A stretch of DNA of 64,000 bases from JAJDTR01 sp965220415. GTDB taxonomy: Bacteria; Poribacteria; WGA-4E; JAJDTR01. The notes below the pieces were generated by a model. It saw only the letters and a program-made list of their open reading frames with translations. It did no database searches and was not told the DNA's origin. Positions 7,738 to 17,311 of the stretch are shown here, piece after piece (within the stretch, counting starts at the first letter, position 1; each line of letters begins with the position of its first letter). A program made the translations under genes and the position numbers. The stretch is taken from contig OZ244829.1 of the NCBI GenBank assembly GCA_965220415.1, positions 5,828,001 to 5,892,000 on the forward strand, given 5' to 3'.

Positions 7738-9467
7738 GTTGTCGAAGTCGAGCGACGATATCCGTTCTACATCATACGGTGTTCTTCGTATTCCATTCTC
7801 CATATTTTAAGATTTCCGCCATCGGCATCACGATCCTCTGCTTTTCGAGTGCTATCACAGCCGCACAGTTGCGATTTACAGATGTTACCGCGACGACAGG
7901 AATCCGCTTTCATCACGAAGACGGCCGAAGCGGTGCACACTACTTTCTCGAAACGCTCGGAGCAGGCGCTGCATGGTTCGATTACGATCAAGACGGCGAT
8001 ATTGACATCTACTTTGTCAACGGAGCAGACCTGCCGGGCATGAAATCCGACGTTCCGCCAACAAATGCCCTCTACCGGAATGATGGCAACGGCACGTTTA
8101 CGGAGGTGACCGATGACGCGGGCGTGGGAGACTCGGGGTACGGTTTCAGTTGTGCTGTCGGAGATTACGACAACAACGGTTTTCCCGATCTTTACATTAC
8201 GAATTTCGGACCGAACGTTCTGTATCAAAACAGTGGCGACGGTACTTTTGTCGATGTTACGGCGCAAGCTGGGGTCGGAGATCCTTTATGGGGAGCGTCG
8301 TCCTCCTTTGCCGACTATGATAATGATGGATACTTGGACCTATTTGTCGCCAATTACGTGCAATTCGATGTCGAGGACAATCCGGAGTGCGGCACCATTG
8401 GAGTCCGAACACACTGTGGTCCCGAAGCCTTCCACGGGACGGCAAGTGTGTTGTATCGAAATGGTGGAGACGGCACCTTTACCGATGTTACCGAGAAATC
8501 GGGTGTATGGAATCCCAACGGAAAAGGGATGGGAGTGATTTGGTGTGATTACGATAACGACGCCGATCTTGACCTCTTTGTTGCCAACGATAAGGTTGAA
8601 GATTGGCTATATCGCAACGAAGGGAATTGCACATTCAAAGATGTCGGACTCATTAGCGGGGTTGCGCTCAACGAGATGGGGGCTCCCTACTCTAGTATGG
8701 CGCCTGTCTTTGGAGACATCGACAACAACGGCTGGTTCGATCTGGCGATCACGAACTTTCAGGATGAGCCCAACAGTGTCTACTACAATGATGGGGACGG
8801 TTTTTTCTCCGATATCACCTATCGTTCGGGGATCGGCGGTGCAAGCTTAACACGCCTCACTTGGGGCGCTGACTTCGCCGATTTAGATAGTGACGGTTGG
8901 CTGGATCTCTTTGTAGCAACGGGACACGTGGAAGAAAATATACAACTCCTCAATCCAACGACCACATATCCGCAGCAAAATCAGCTTTTTTTGAACAGGG
9001 GCAATCTCACATTCGACGATGTGTCCGATTCAGCGGGCGACGGATTGCTGCTGAAAAAGGTAAGCCGCGGCGCGGCTTTTGGAGATTATGACAACGACGG
9101 TGATGTTGATATTCTTATCACCAACTCCAGCCAAACTCCCGACCTCCTTCGGAATGACACTGCCAGCCGGAACCACTGGCTCGTTTTTACTGCCGTTGGC
9201 ACGAGAAGCAACCGAAGCGGAATCGGAACGCGCATAAAGGTAGCGGCGGGCGGGAGAGTGCAGATGCGCGAGGTCAAGAGCGGCGGAAGCTATCCGTCTC
9301 ACAGTGACATGCGCTTGCATTTTGGACTGGGCGAATCCGCTGCGGCTGGACACGTTGAAATCCGCTGGCCCAGCGGTTTGATTGAACACTATGAGGATGT
9401 TGGGAGCAACCGGTTCCTGATAGCAATGGAGGGAAAAGGCTTGGAAAGCCTTGAAGCGAGGTATTAG
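7734..9467 (+). CDS. Exported FG-GAP / ASPIC-UnbV (CRTAC1-type) protein
   Basis: 577 residues, starting at a GTG that overlaps the TPR gene by four bases. A hydrophobic export signal covers about residues 25-44 and ends in ITAAQ. The body is a beta-propeller of FG-GAP units with calcium-loop motifs of the DxDxDGxxD type, seen in FDYDQDGDIDIYF, GDYDNNGFPDLYI, ADYDNDGYLDLFV, CDYDNDADLDLFV and GDYDNDGDVDILI. The last 70 residues match the ASPIC/UnbV domain (NRSGIGTRIKV, then IRWPSGLIEHY). It should be secreted or periplasmic and bind calcium. The family is abundant in Poribacteria, Planctomycetes and Acidobacteria; its ligands are mostly unknown. Confidence 0.9.
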   Translation: MSCRSRATISVLHHTVFFVFHSPYFKISAIGITILCFSSAITAAQLRFTDVTATTGIRFHHEDGRSGAHYFLETLGAGAAWFDYDQDGDIDIYFVNGADLPGMKSDVPPTNALYRNDGNGTFTEVTDDAGVGDSGYGFSCAVGDYDNNGFPDLYITNFGPNVLYQNSGDGTFVDVTAQAGVGDPLWGASSSFADYDNDGYLDLFVANYVQFDVEDNPECGTIGVRTHCGPEAFHGTASVLYRNGGDGTFTDVTEKSGVWNPNGKGMGVIWCDYDNDADLDLFVANDKVEDWLYRNEGNCTFKDVGLISGVALNEMGAPYSSMAPVFGDIDNNGWFDLAITNFQDEPNSVYYNDGDGFFSDITYRSGIGGASLTRLTWGADFADLDSDGWLDLFVATGHVEENIQLLNPTTTYPQQNQLFLNRGNLTFDDVSDSAGDGLLLKKVSRGAAFGDYDNDGDVDILITNSSQTPDLLRNDTASRNHWLVFTAVGTRSNRSGIGTRIKVAAGGRVQMREVKSGGSYPSHSDMRLHFGLGESAAAGHVEIRWPSGLIEHYEDVGSNRFLIAMEGKGLESLEARY

Positions 9468-9468
9468 G

Positions 9469-11754
9469 ATGGGTAGTAGGTGCAAATCAATAAAATTGAG
9501 TCTATTTTCTTGTCTATGTGCAGCGGCGTTCATGACGCTGACTTGTGGATTGAACGGCTTCGAGTCTTCTCCGCCGGAGAATCAACCTAGGGTTGAATCC
9601 CTGCCTCAGACGCCTGCTGATTCAACCGGACATCGGAAGATGCTGACGCTTCTCAAGAGGATTGCCGACAAAGCGCCTGATGATAATCCATATCTTGGCG
9701 ACAGAATGTTTCGTACGCTGCGCAAGCAACTGGCTTCGTTGCCCGCAACCGCTCCAACTTCCGTCAAATGGCGGCTGAATATGCGGGCAGGTCAAGCGGC
9801 GCTGCGTCTCGGTAAGGAAGCTGACGCCATCGACCATTATTCAAGAGCTCTGGAACTAACCCAATCCGGAAGCAATCAGATCCCGCAGCACGCCGTGATT
9901 GAGTCCCATTTCTACCTTGGCCTTGCCTACATGCGGTTGGCGGAAACTCGGAACTGCTGTCTCCGTCACACTTCCGAGAGTTGCATACTTCCCATTCAGG
10001 GGGATGGCATTCACATAGAACAGGATCCATCAAAGCAGGCGATTCTCCAATTCGCCGAGGTACTTAGCCGCACCACAGAAGAGTCTCCGCCCGTGTTTTC
10101 ATTCGGTACAAGGTGGTTGCTCAATATTGCCTATATGACGATTGGGGCTTATCCCGATAAAGTGCCGAGAGAATATCTCATCCCGACCCACGCCTTTGAA
10201 TCGGAACAAAGCGTTCCCCGTTTTAAGAACATCGCACCCACGTTGGGGTTAGATGTTTTTGACTTGTCGGGCGGAGCGATTGCTGACGACTTCGATAATG
10301 ATGGCTACCTCGACATCGTTGTCTCGACTTGGGACGTGAGAGGTCAGATTCGATTTTTCCGGAACAATAGGGACGGGACATTTACGGATCGAACGAAACA
10401 ATCGGGCCTCTCGGGGTTATACGGCGGACTGAACCTAGTGCAGGCTGACTACGATAACGATGGACATGTTGATATCTTGGTTCTGCGAGGGGCTTGGTTG
10501 GGACGGAATGGTCGACACCCGAATTCTCTTTTGCGAAACAATGGAGATGGCTCTTTTACGGACTGCACCTTTGAAGCCGGATTGGGCAATGTGCATTTGC
10601 CAACCCAGACGGCGGCATGGGGTGATTACGACAATGACGGCGACCTCGATCTTTACATTGGCAATGAATCTTCAAGGGCGCTCAGCGCCCCGTGCCAACT
10701 CTTCGAAAACAACGGCGATGGCACCTTCACCGATGTGGCAGCCCGCGCGCGCGTACAGAATCACCGCCTCACCAAGTCTGTCGTTTGGGGGGATTACAAC
10801 AATGATCGATTGCCGGACCTATATGTGTCTAATCTTGAAAAAGGTAACCGCTTATACCGCAATAACGGAGACGGGACATTTACGGACGAGGGAAGTCGTC
10901 TTGATGTCCGGGCGCCGCTGCGCAGTTTCCCCTCATGGTTCTGGGATTACGACAACGACGGTGCGCTCGACATTTACGTTTCTGCCTATTCCTCCGGCAT
11001 TGAACATGTGGCAGCTAATGTCCTCGGCTTGCCCGTGGATTCAGGGATTGCGCGATTGTACCGCGGAGACGGGGGCAGTGGTTTCAAAGACGTAGCGAGC
11101 CAATGCAATTTGGAGACTCCCAACGCGCCGATGGGTGCCAATTTCGGCGACCTTAACAACGATGGGTATCTCGATTTCTACCTCGGCACCGGGTGGCCAA
11201 ACTACATGGAACTCATGCCCAACGTCTTCTACCTCAGTCAAGGCGGAAAACGGTTTGTGGACGTTACCTACTCCGGCGGCTTCGGTCACCTACAGAAGGG
11301 TCATGCCGTTGCTTTCGTCGATTTTGACAACGACGGCGATCAAGATATCTTTGAACAGATGGGAGGGGCGTACCCCGGCGACGGATTTAGCAACGTCCTG
11401 TATGAGAACCCGGGTTTCGGAAATAATTGGATTGCTATCAAGTTGATAGGCGTGCAGACGAATCGGTCGGCAATTGGCGCTCGAATTCATCTGATAGTCC
11501 GTGAAAACGGGGCAACACGTTCAATTTACAAACACGTCAATAGTGGGGGTACATTTGGATGCAATCCACTTCAACAGACGATTGGCATTGGTAAATCCAT
11601 AAAAGTAGAATTACTCGAGGTCTTTTGGCCGACTACCGGACTGACACAGACCTTCAGAGAGGTAGAATGCAATCGGTTCATTCAAATTGTTGAAGGTGAG
11701 AAAGAATACACAGAACTGAAACTGAGAAGGTTGAAACTCGGTGCGCCGAGGTAA
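9469..11754 (+). CDS. Exported TPR-like + FG-GAP / ASPIC-UnbV protein
   Basis: 761 residues from ATG 9469, one base after the previous stop, with GCGAGG as ribosome site; an in-frame TTG at 9451 inside the upstream gene is less likely. A signal peptide with cysteines (LFSC, LTCG) leaves a lipoprotein possible without a clear lipobox. Residues 50-230 are helical and TPR-like (LRLGKEADAIDHYSRALEL). From about 260 on there are repeated calcium-loop units such as DDFDNDGYLDIVV, GDYDNDGDLDLYI and VDFDNDGDQDIFE, then an ASPIC/UnbV end (NRSAIGARIHL, VFWPTTGLTQTF). It combines in one chain the two module types that the two upstream genes carry separately. Confidence 0.88.
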   Translation: MGSRCKSIKLSLFSCLCAAAFMTLTCGLNGFESSPPENQPRVESLPQTPADSTGHRKMLTLLKRIADKAPDDNPYLGDRMFRTLRKQLASLPATAPTSVKWRLNMRAGQAALRLGKEADAIDHYSRALELTQSGSNQIPQHAVIESHFYLGLAYMRLAETRNCCLRHTSESCILPIQGDGIHIEQDPSKQAILQFAEVLSRTTEESPPVFSFGTRWLLNIAYMTIGAYPDKVPREYLIPTHAFESEQSVPRFKNIAPTLGLDVFDLSGGAIADDFDNDGYLDIVVSTWDVRGQIRFFRNNRDGTFTDRTKQSGLSGLYGGLNLVQADYDNDGHVDILVLRGAWLGRNGRHPNSLLRNNGDGSFTDCTFEAGLGNVHLPTQTAAWGDYDNDGDLDLYIGNESSRALSAPCQLFENNGDGTFTDVAARARVQNHRLTKSVVWGDYNNDRLPDLYVSNLEKGNRLYRNNGDGTFTDEGSRLDVRAPLRSFPSWFWDYDNDGALDIYVSAYSSGIEHVAANVLGLPVDSGIARLYRGDGGSGFKDVASQCNLETPNAPMGANFGDLNNDGYLDFYLGTGWPNYMELMPNVFYLSQGGKRFVDVTYSGGFGHLQKGHAVAFVDFDNDGDQDIFEQMGGAYPGDGFSNVLYENPGFGNNWIAIKLIGVQTNRSAIGARIHLIVRENGATRSIYKHVNSGGTFGCNPLQQTIGIGKSIKVELLEVFWPTTGLTQTFREVECNRFIQIVEGEKEYTELKLRRLKLGAPR

Positions 11755-11797
11755 AACCATTTCACTTGAATAACAGTGCAAATGGCGCTTTCCACTT

Positions 11798-12168
11798 ATC
11801 TTCCGCATTATCGAGCACCTAAAAGTCTAATTTCTCGGTTGGCCGTATCCCACATCATAATTGACAGCATGCCATTATCTCTGTCGGAATAATTCTTTCA
11901 GCAAGTAATACTTTCTAGTCAGAGTCCCTTTCCTCGATCCAGAGGATCGAAATGTCAATAGAATGCGACATGTCTAGAGTCCCGCGCTCCAGAGGAGCGC
12001 CATGTGGTGTGTTACTTGGTGGAAATGAAGTTGATGATGGAAGGTCAAAACCGGTCAATCAATCGGGCTCACGGTAGTACCTTGGTGATTATTGCTCGTT
12101 TGTGAATATATGCCCCAAGATTTGGTGTGTGAAAATTCGAGATTACACAAGTCTATTATGCGGAAGAT
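11798..12168. mobile_element. MITE-like element, copy A
   Basis: 371 bases bounded by inverted ends that share ATCTTCCGCAT and a partly matching inner part. Nearly the whole length matches 51467-51868, and its middle matches 23845-24053. It contains two AGA-loop hairpins, at 11935-11949 and 11984-12000. Bases 11754-11797 before it carry the same left-end sequence as the element at 1865. No transposase, and no convincing target duplication. The remaining 12169-12322 shows only a worn fragment of the repeat seen at 24105. Confidence 0.7.
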
Positions 12169-12322
12169 GAGTTCCATATTCGTAATTGTTTAGTTCAGTC
12201 CGGAACTTACGCGCCAACAGGAAATCGCGACCTAGAGAGGGATTTGCTATCGCGCTCATTCGCACTGTGCTATCGGCGTCAGAGCGGAATGTGCCACACA
12301 CTGCTCCGCAAAATCTCCAACT

Positions 12323-13366
12323 CTATCCGCCGAGCACCACCCCGGGTTCAACTGCCTTGAGTTGCACCCAATCTCCAATTTGGTATGGGCAACGGTAGTC
12401 GGTCTGCACGAAGTAGTCTTCGCCTTCAATCTGTACCCGATAGGTGAGGTCATGCCCCTTAAACTCACGCTCAACGATTTTGCCCAACTTCGCATTCTTC
12501 TCGCCTGCGGTCGCGTGAACCATCTCCAAGTGCTCCGGTCTCAATGAAAGCAGCACCCTGCCTTGAGCGTGACAGTCAAGTTTGAATCTCCCCAAGCATG
12601 TATCGGCGCAGTCGCCGTGAGCGTCGCCCGGAATGAGATTTGTCTTTCCGAGGAATTCTGCGACAAACGGGGTTTCGGGTCGATTATACATGGCTTCGGG
12701 TGCCCCCGTCTGTTCAAGCCTACCGTTCGCCATGACGGCGACGCGATCGGCAAAACTGAGTGCTTCCTCCCGATCATGTGTGACCAACATGGCGGTCATC
12801 CCGGCATCCTTAAGCAGTTGCCGCACCTCTTTGCGCGTGGCTTGACGCAACCCGGCGTCAAGATTGGAAAACGGTTCGTCCAGAAGAATGAGATTGGGGC
12901 TTGGAGCGATGGAACGCGCCAATGCGACGCGTTGTTGTTCCCCGCCGGAGAGATCGTGCGGTTTTCGACTGCCGAGATCAGCCAGCCCGACCATTTCTAG
13001 CACTTCTAATGCTTGCGACCGTCGAGTATCAGGAGGCAATTCTTTCAGTCCAAAAGCAACATTGTCCAAAACATCCAGATGCGGGAAAAGCGCATAGTCC
13101 TGAAAGACGAATCCGATCTCGCGCGACTCCGGCGGTGTGTGAATGGACGGACTTTCGATACACTTGTCTTCTACGTGGATCTCCCCTGAATCGGTCCGCT
13201 CGAACCCTGCAATTAGGCGCAAGGTCGTCGTTTTTCCGCAGCCGCTAGGTCCCAACAGCGCAAAAATTTCGCCCGTGTTCACCTCAAAGTTGACATCATC
13301 CACCACCGGTGCTATCTGCGACGGAAAATGCTTGGTCACGTTGTGAAGGCTAAGCAGGCAGTTCAT
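12323..13366 (-). CDS. fbpC: Ferric-iron-type ABC transporter ATP-binding protein
   Basis: 347 residues from ATG 13366, preceded by AAAGGAGC five bases upstream; this start lies 17 bases inside the permease gene, which suggests coupled translation. Walker A is GPSGCGKTT (about residue 39), the ABC signature is LSGGEQQRVALARS, and Walker B is LILLDEPFSNLD. A C-terminal TOBE-like domain (about residues 240-347) is the usual FbpC/PotA layout. It powers uptake by the permease at 13350 and binding protein at 14927 at the inner membrane. The neighbouring bacterioferritin supports iron as the substrate, although the sequence alone would also allow thiamine or spermidine. Confidence 0.88.
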   Translation of the reverse strand: MNCLLSLHNVTKHFPSQIAPVVDDVNFEVNTGEIFALLGPSGCGKTTTLRLIAGFERTDSGEIHVEDKCIESPSIHTPPESREIGFVFQDYALFPHLDVLDNVAFGLKELPPDTRRSQALEVLEMVGLADLGSRKPHDLSGGEQQRVALARSIAPSPNLILLDEPFSNLDAGLRQATRKEVRQLLKDAGMTAMLVTHDREEALSFADRVAVMANGRLEQTGAPEAMYNRPETPFVAEFLGKTNLIPGDAHGDCADTCLGRFKLDCHAQGRVLLSLRPEHLEMVHATAGEKNAKLGKIVEREFKGHDLTYRVQIEGEDYFVQTDYRCPYQIGDWVQLKAVEPGVVLGG

Positions 13367-14930
13367 GCGTGCTCCTTTCCCGAACAAGCAGTAGTCCCAC
13401 GAATAGACCCGAGAAGACTAGCATCAGTAGAGCGTAGGGTGCCGCCTCCGCAAAAAGAGCCTCGGAGGTGTAACTCCAAATATTCAGTGCCAACGTCTCA
13501 TATCCTATGGGGCGGAGTAAGAAGGCGATTGGAAGTTCCTTCATGGCGGAGAGAAACACAAAGGCGGTACTGACGATTAGCCCTTGGATAACTAGGGGGA
13601 ACGTTACTTTGATGAATGCTCCGAGCCGCGAATAACCGAGAGAACGCGCCGCTTCCTCCACATTCGGAGAAGCTTGATAGACGGCGCTGCGTGCCGGACC
13701 GATTGCCTCAGCCATAAAATGCAATGTATAAGCGTAAATCAGCACCCATAACGTCTGATAGAGACTGCGAATTGCCCGTTGTACGAAGAAGATGAGAGAT
13801 AGCCCGAATGCCAACGGCGGTATGGCATAGCCGATATAGGCAAGGCGCTCCAACAGCCGGGACAAGGCAGAAGGACGACGAACCCCCAAATACACCAGTG
13901 GGAGCACAAGGCTAGTGCTCAAAAAAGCGGCGGGTACGGAAGCCCCAAGTGAACCAATCACCGCGCTTACGAGGCTTTCCAAAGACACGGAATCAAGCCC
14001 CCTAATCATCCATAGCACGACTGTGATAGTCGGAACCGCGATGCATCCGAATATCAAAACGCCGAGATAGAGATAAGAGAGTTGTCCCCACCCCTTGAGT
14101 GAGGTGAGGGTTCCCCGATGAACAGTGCCGATTCCCGCCCGGTGAAATTTCGCGCCCCGCAGTAGTCGTGCCTCAACATAGAGCAGGCAGCCGGCAAAAA
14201 CGAGAAGCATCAACGCGAGCCATGCCGCATAAATTCGATCGAAGGACGCTAATTGCAGGTAAAGCGCATAACTGAATGTCTCGAAACGCATCAGCGAGAC
14301 AACGCCGAAATCGCCCAATACGTGCAGTCCGACGAGCAATCCGCTGGCGTAGAGCGCCGGTCGTAGTTGCGGGATAAGGACGTGATAGAACACTTGCCGC
14401 CGCCGATAGCCGAGACTGCGGGCAGATTCCTCAAGAGACGGATCCACCCCGAGTAACGCCGAGCGCAAATTTAAATAAAAGTAAGGGAATGTGTAAAAGC
14501 TAAGTGCGGTCAGTGCCCCCCAGTATCCGCTTAGTCGAGGGAGGCTTCTACCGAACAGTTGAGCAAATGCCCCGTCCGCGCCGCCCAAACCCAGAATAGC
14601 ATATGCTATTATGTAGCCGGGAATCGCGAGCGGCAACACACCCATCAACGAAAAAAAACGTTTGACTTTAAGATCCGTGCGACTGGTGAGCCAAGCGAAA
14701 GGCAACGCCAAAAGGATGTCGGCGATGAGGACACCAACAACGAGTAAAACCGTGTTGCCAAAGAGAATAAGGTTCCTTGATCGAAAAACAATCTCGGCTA
14801 GCTCGCCAGCTTCCGCGTCCGTAGCTCGGAGCACCAAATACGCAACAGGCACGAGCACGCCCGAACTAACAATTATGGTCGGAAGGACGACGTACCACCG
14901 CAGATGACCCCCAACCTTGTGAAAAATCAC
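13350..14930 (-). CDS. fbpB: Ferric-iron-type ABC transporter permease
   Basis: 526 residues with about 12 hydrophobic segments in two homologous halves. Each half has an EAA-type loop for the ATPase: LEESARSLGYRRRQVFYHVLIP near residue 160 and VEEAARSLGYSRLGAFIKVTFP near residue 435. This fused double permease is typical of FbpB/SfuB ferric systems. The start overlaps the last four bases of the binding-protein gene, and its end overlaps the ATPase gene, so the three form one transcription unit on the minus strand. Confidence 0.9.
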   Translation of the reverse strand: MIFHKVGGHLRWYVVLPTIIVSSGVLVPVAYLVLRATDAEAGELAEIVFRSRNLILFGNTVLLVVGVLIADILLALPFAWLTSRTDLKVKRFFSLMGVLPLAIPGYIIAYAILGLGGADGAFAQLFGRSLPRLSGYWGALTALSFYTFPYFYLNLRSALLGVDPSLEESARSLGYRRRQVFYHVLIPQLRPALYASGLLVGLHVLGDFGVVSLMRFETFSYALYLQLASFDRIYAAWLALMLLVFAGCLLYVEARLLRGAKFHRAGIGTVHRGTLTSLKGWGQLSYLYLGVLIFGCIAVPTITVVLWMIRGLDSVSLESLVSAVIGSLGASVPAAFLSTSLVLPLVYLGVRRPSALSRLLERLAYIGYAIPPLAFGLSLIFFVQRAIRSLYQTLWVLIYAYTLHFMAEAIGPARSAVYQASPNVEEAARSLGYSRLGAFIKVTFPLVIQGLIVSTAFVFLSAMKELPIAFLLRPIGYETLALNIWSYTSEALFAEAAPYALLMLVFSGLFVGLLLVRERSTHELPA

Positions 14931-15943
14931 AAGATTCCTACCTTCCTCAGAAGTTTGAGTGTGCCGTCAAGGTCATCCAAATCGCTAAGATTGATTTTCG
15001 GTGTTTGCTCCAGAAGTTCCTTTAGCGGTAATAGCTTTGGATTTGGGTTCGGAACCGGGGCATTGGTCACCGGATACTCAAACACTTTCGTGACAAAGAA
15101 CTGCTGTGCTTCGGAGGAGAGCAAGAATTGGATTAGAGCGAGAGCTTCTTTGGAGTTTTGGCTGGTTTTTAGATGTCCAATGCCAGCCACGTTCACGAGA
15201 TTTCCCGGGTCGGCCGGTTTAAAGAACGTCTGTTCGACCGGGAACTCGGAGTCGGTTTTCTTGAATCGCAACAAGTAGTAGTGATTTGGCAAGCCGAGAT
15301 CAATCTCGCCCGCGGCAAGCGCTTTGATAATCGGAGTGTTCTTGGCATAACTTTTTGTTTTGTTCGACATCATTCCGCGCAGCCATTCTTCGGTCTTTTC
15401 CTCCCCGATTCCAACGCGCATTGCCGTCACAAATGCCTGAAAGGAAGCGTTCTGTGGTGCCCATCCGACGCGCCCTTGCCACTTTGAATCCGTCAAATCA
15501 AAGATGCTGTCGGGTACCTCTTCCGCTTTGATTTGATCGGAGTAGTATGCGATGACGCGCGCGCGTCCGCTGATAGCCACCCAGTTTCCCCCCGAATCAC
15601 GGAATTTCTCGGGCACCATTGAAGGGATTGCATCGGGCAATGGTTGAAGTAGCCCACGCTTACTGACTTCGCCGAGAGCTCCCGCGTCTTGAGCCCAGAA
15701 GAGATCGGCGGGACTATTCTCACCCTCCTCCAGCAACGCGACAGCCAACTCAGCCGTGCCGCCATAACGCACCCTTACCTTGATTTGAGTCTCAGTCTCA
15801 AATTGTTTAAGAATTGGTTCAACCAGGCTCTTGCTTCTACCGGAATAAAGTGTCAGTTCTTTGGCGTCTGCGGCACTGTACGCTGCCGCAACCGCTAAAA
15901 TGCTGATTACTAGCGCACGGAGCTTCAAATCTGTACCCTCCAT
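14927..15943 (-). CDS. fbpA: Ferric-iron-type ABC transporter substrate-binding protein
   Basis: 338 residues. A signal peptide ends near residue 27 (AAYSAADAKE). The mature part starts with LTLYSGRSKSLVEPIL and contains VRVRYGGTAELAVALLEEG, DLFWAQDAGALG and NHYYLLRF, as in the FbpA/FutA group, where clustered tyrosines bind Fe3+. It would capture iron outside the inner membrane and deliver it to the permease encoded next, whose start it overlaps by four bases. The start overlaps the end of the Rieske gene by 19 bases, so the Rieske protein is the first gene of the same operon. Confidence 0.9.
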   Translation of the reverse strand: MEGTDLKLRALVISILAVAAAYSAADAKELTLYSGRSKSLVEPILKQFETETQIKVRVRYGGTAELAVALLEEGENSPADLFWAQDAGALGEVSKRGLLQPLPDAIPSMVPEKFRDSGGNWVAISGRARVIAYYSDQIKAEEVPDSIFDLTDSKWQGRVGWAPQNASFQAFVTAMRVGIGEEKTEEWLRGMMSNKTKSYAKNTPIIKALAAGEIDLGLPNHYYLLRFKKTDSEFPVEQTFFKPADPGNLVNVAGIGHLKTSQNSKEALALIQFLLSSEAQQFFVTKVFEYPVTNAPVPNPNPKLLPLKELLEQTPKINLSDLDDLDGTLKLLRKVGIL

Positions 15944-16365
15944 TCGCTAGATTTCGGCCGTTCGACTGCGGTAGTCGAACACGCGTTTAGACGACCATGT
16001 TCCGGCGAGGTGCTTGGCGACTCGAGGTCAACCAATATATCACCTCCACTCACCTTTAATGGATAGGTAGCCAATTCGCATTCGCGGGGCCAGATGCACT
16101 TGCCGGTTTTTACATCAAACTTCCACTGGTGGATTGGACAAACAATAACGCCACCCTCCTGTTTGCCCGCGTGCAGCACGCCGCCCACATGAGGACAGAT
16201 ATTATCGATAGCGTAGTATTCGCCATCCACATTGTGTATTCCGATGAAATTACCTTCCAACTTTACGGCAACACTATTTCCGGGGGTCACGCTGTCCGCC
16301 TCTGCCGCTTTTACGAATCGAGACGCTCCTTGACCCATCAAGGTTGATTCAATTTGTAAAGGCAT
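15925..16365 (-). CDS. Rieske [2Fe-2S] ferredoxin-like protein
   Basis: 146 residues. The cluster ligands are C57-P-H59 and C76-P-I-H79, spaced 16 residues apart as in NirD or ferredoxin-type Rieske proteins. The fold otherwise consists of the usual small beta barrel (VAVKLEGNFIGIHNVDGEYYAIDN). The last 35 residues, rich in Ser, Pro and charged residues, are not part of the domain and extend over the start of the iron-binding-protein gene. There is no signal peptide, so it should act in the cytoplasm as an electron carrier. Being first in a ferric transporter operon suggests a role in reducing or sensing imported iron; this is inference. Confidence 0.88.
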   Translation of the reverse strand: MPLQIESTLMGQGASRFVKAAEADSVTPGNSVAVKLEGNFIGIHNVDGEYYAIDNICPHVGGVLHAGKQEGGVIVCPIHQWKFDVKTGKCIWPRECELATYPLKVSGGDILVDLESPSTSPEHGRLNACSTTAVERPKSSEWRVQI

Positions 16366-16483
16366 AAATTTATATCTTTAGAAATTCCACTCGATTCGGA
16401 CACAAGGGGAATCAAGCTCCCAATTTCGTTTCCACTTGGCCGGTCAAATCGAGTGTGCGGAATTCTACCTCCCTCACTTTTAC

Positions 16484-16513
16484 TTGACATCACACACGTT
16501 TCTAAACTATGCT
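16484..16513 (+). promoter_or_regulatory. Sigma-70-type promoter for bacterioferritin
   Basis: A perfect TTGACA (16484-16489) is followed after 18 bases by TATGCT (16508-16513). The leader to ATG 16584 is about 65 bases. Confidence 0.55.
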
Positions 16514-16583
16514 TTAACTATGCGTGGAGTCCTATAAACTTAATCTTAACCTAACTCATACCAAACTGAAGAGGAGACCAAAA

Positions 16584-17075
16584 ATGTACGGCCATCCCGA
16601 AATCATTGAAGCACTCAACGAAGTGTTAACGTCCGAACTCACTGCGGTCAACCAATATTTCGCGCATTCGGAAATGTGCGAAAATTGGGGTTATGAACGC
16701 CTGCATACTGCCATTCGAGAACACTCCATCGGGGAGATGAGGCACGCCGAAAAATTGATAGCGCGAGTTCTCTATCTTGATGGTGTGCCGAACATGGTGC
16801 GATACTATGAAATCAAGATAGGCAAAACCGTCAAGGAGATGCTGGAAAACGACTGCGCCCTTGAGAAGGAAGCCATAGAACGGCTGAACGAATTGATTCA
16901 ACTTTCGCACACCCTGAAAGACTTTGGCACCGAGGAACTGTTTGAAGAAATCCTCCGAGATGAAGAGGAACACGTTGACTGGATTGAAATGCAATTGGAC
17001 CAGATTAGCCAAATGGGTATTGAAAACTACCTCGCGCAACAGATTGGCGCCGAAGAAGCTGATGAGAACGCCTGA
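16584..17075 (+). CDS. bfr: Bacterioferritin, haem-binding type
   Basis: 163 residues from ATG 16584, with GAGGAG eight bases upstream; an in-frame ATG at 16524 has no ribosome site. The ferroxidase ligands E18, E51, H54, E94, E127 and H130 are all present at the usual bacterioferritin positions, and so is M52, the haem ligand that distinguishes Bfr from ferritin. It forms a 24-subunit cytoplasmic shell that oxidises and stores iron. It is divergent from the Rieske/ferric ABC operon, so uptake and storage genes share a 218-base control region. Confidence 0.96.
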   Translation: MYGHPEIIEALNEVLTSELTAVNQYFAHSEMCENWGYERLHTAIREHSIGEMRHAEKLIARVLYLDGVPNMVRYYEIKIGKTVKEMLENDCALEKEAIERLNELIQLSHTLKDFGTEELFEEILRDEEEHVDWIEMQLDQISQMGIENYLAQQIGAEEADENA

Positions 17076-17236
17076 TTCACGTTGCACCGAATACAACAAC
17101 GGTGATACGAGTAACGACAATTTCTAGCGTCGCGTTTCAGTCCTAAACGTTCCCTACAACACTTTGCCAACGAAATTTTGAGTCGCTATTTCCGGCGTAT
17201 TCAACTTTTCCGTTCTGTAGGGCATAAAATATGATA

Positions 17237-17253
17237 TTGAGACTCAGTATCAT
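17237..17253. promoter_or_regulatory. Fur-like palindromic site 1
   Basis: TTGAGACTCAGTATCAT lies in a 19-base near-palindrome and is close to the Fur pattern TGAGAATCATTCTCA. A second copy of the 17-mer occurs 75 bases on. It lies between the convergent ends of bfr and the lipoprotein gene, where no known start is controlled. Confidence 0.4.
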
Positions 17254-17311
17254 GCTATTTAAGGAAAAAAACATATAACTAAACCGGGTTGACAACTGCT
17301 ATCTATTGACT

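Noticed and set aside
11798..12168. Target-site duplication around element A
   Set aside because: Flanking bases do not match convincingly in A or B, so no duplication is claimed.
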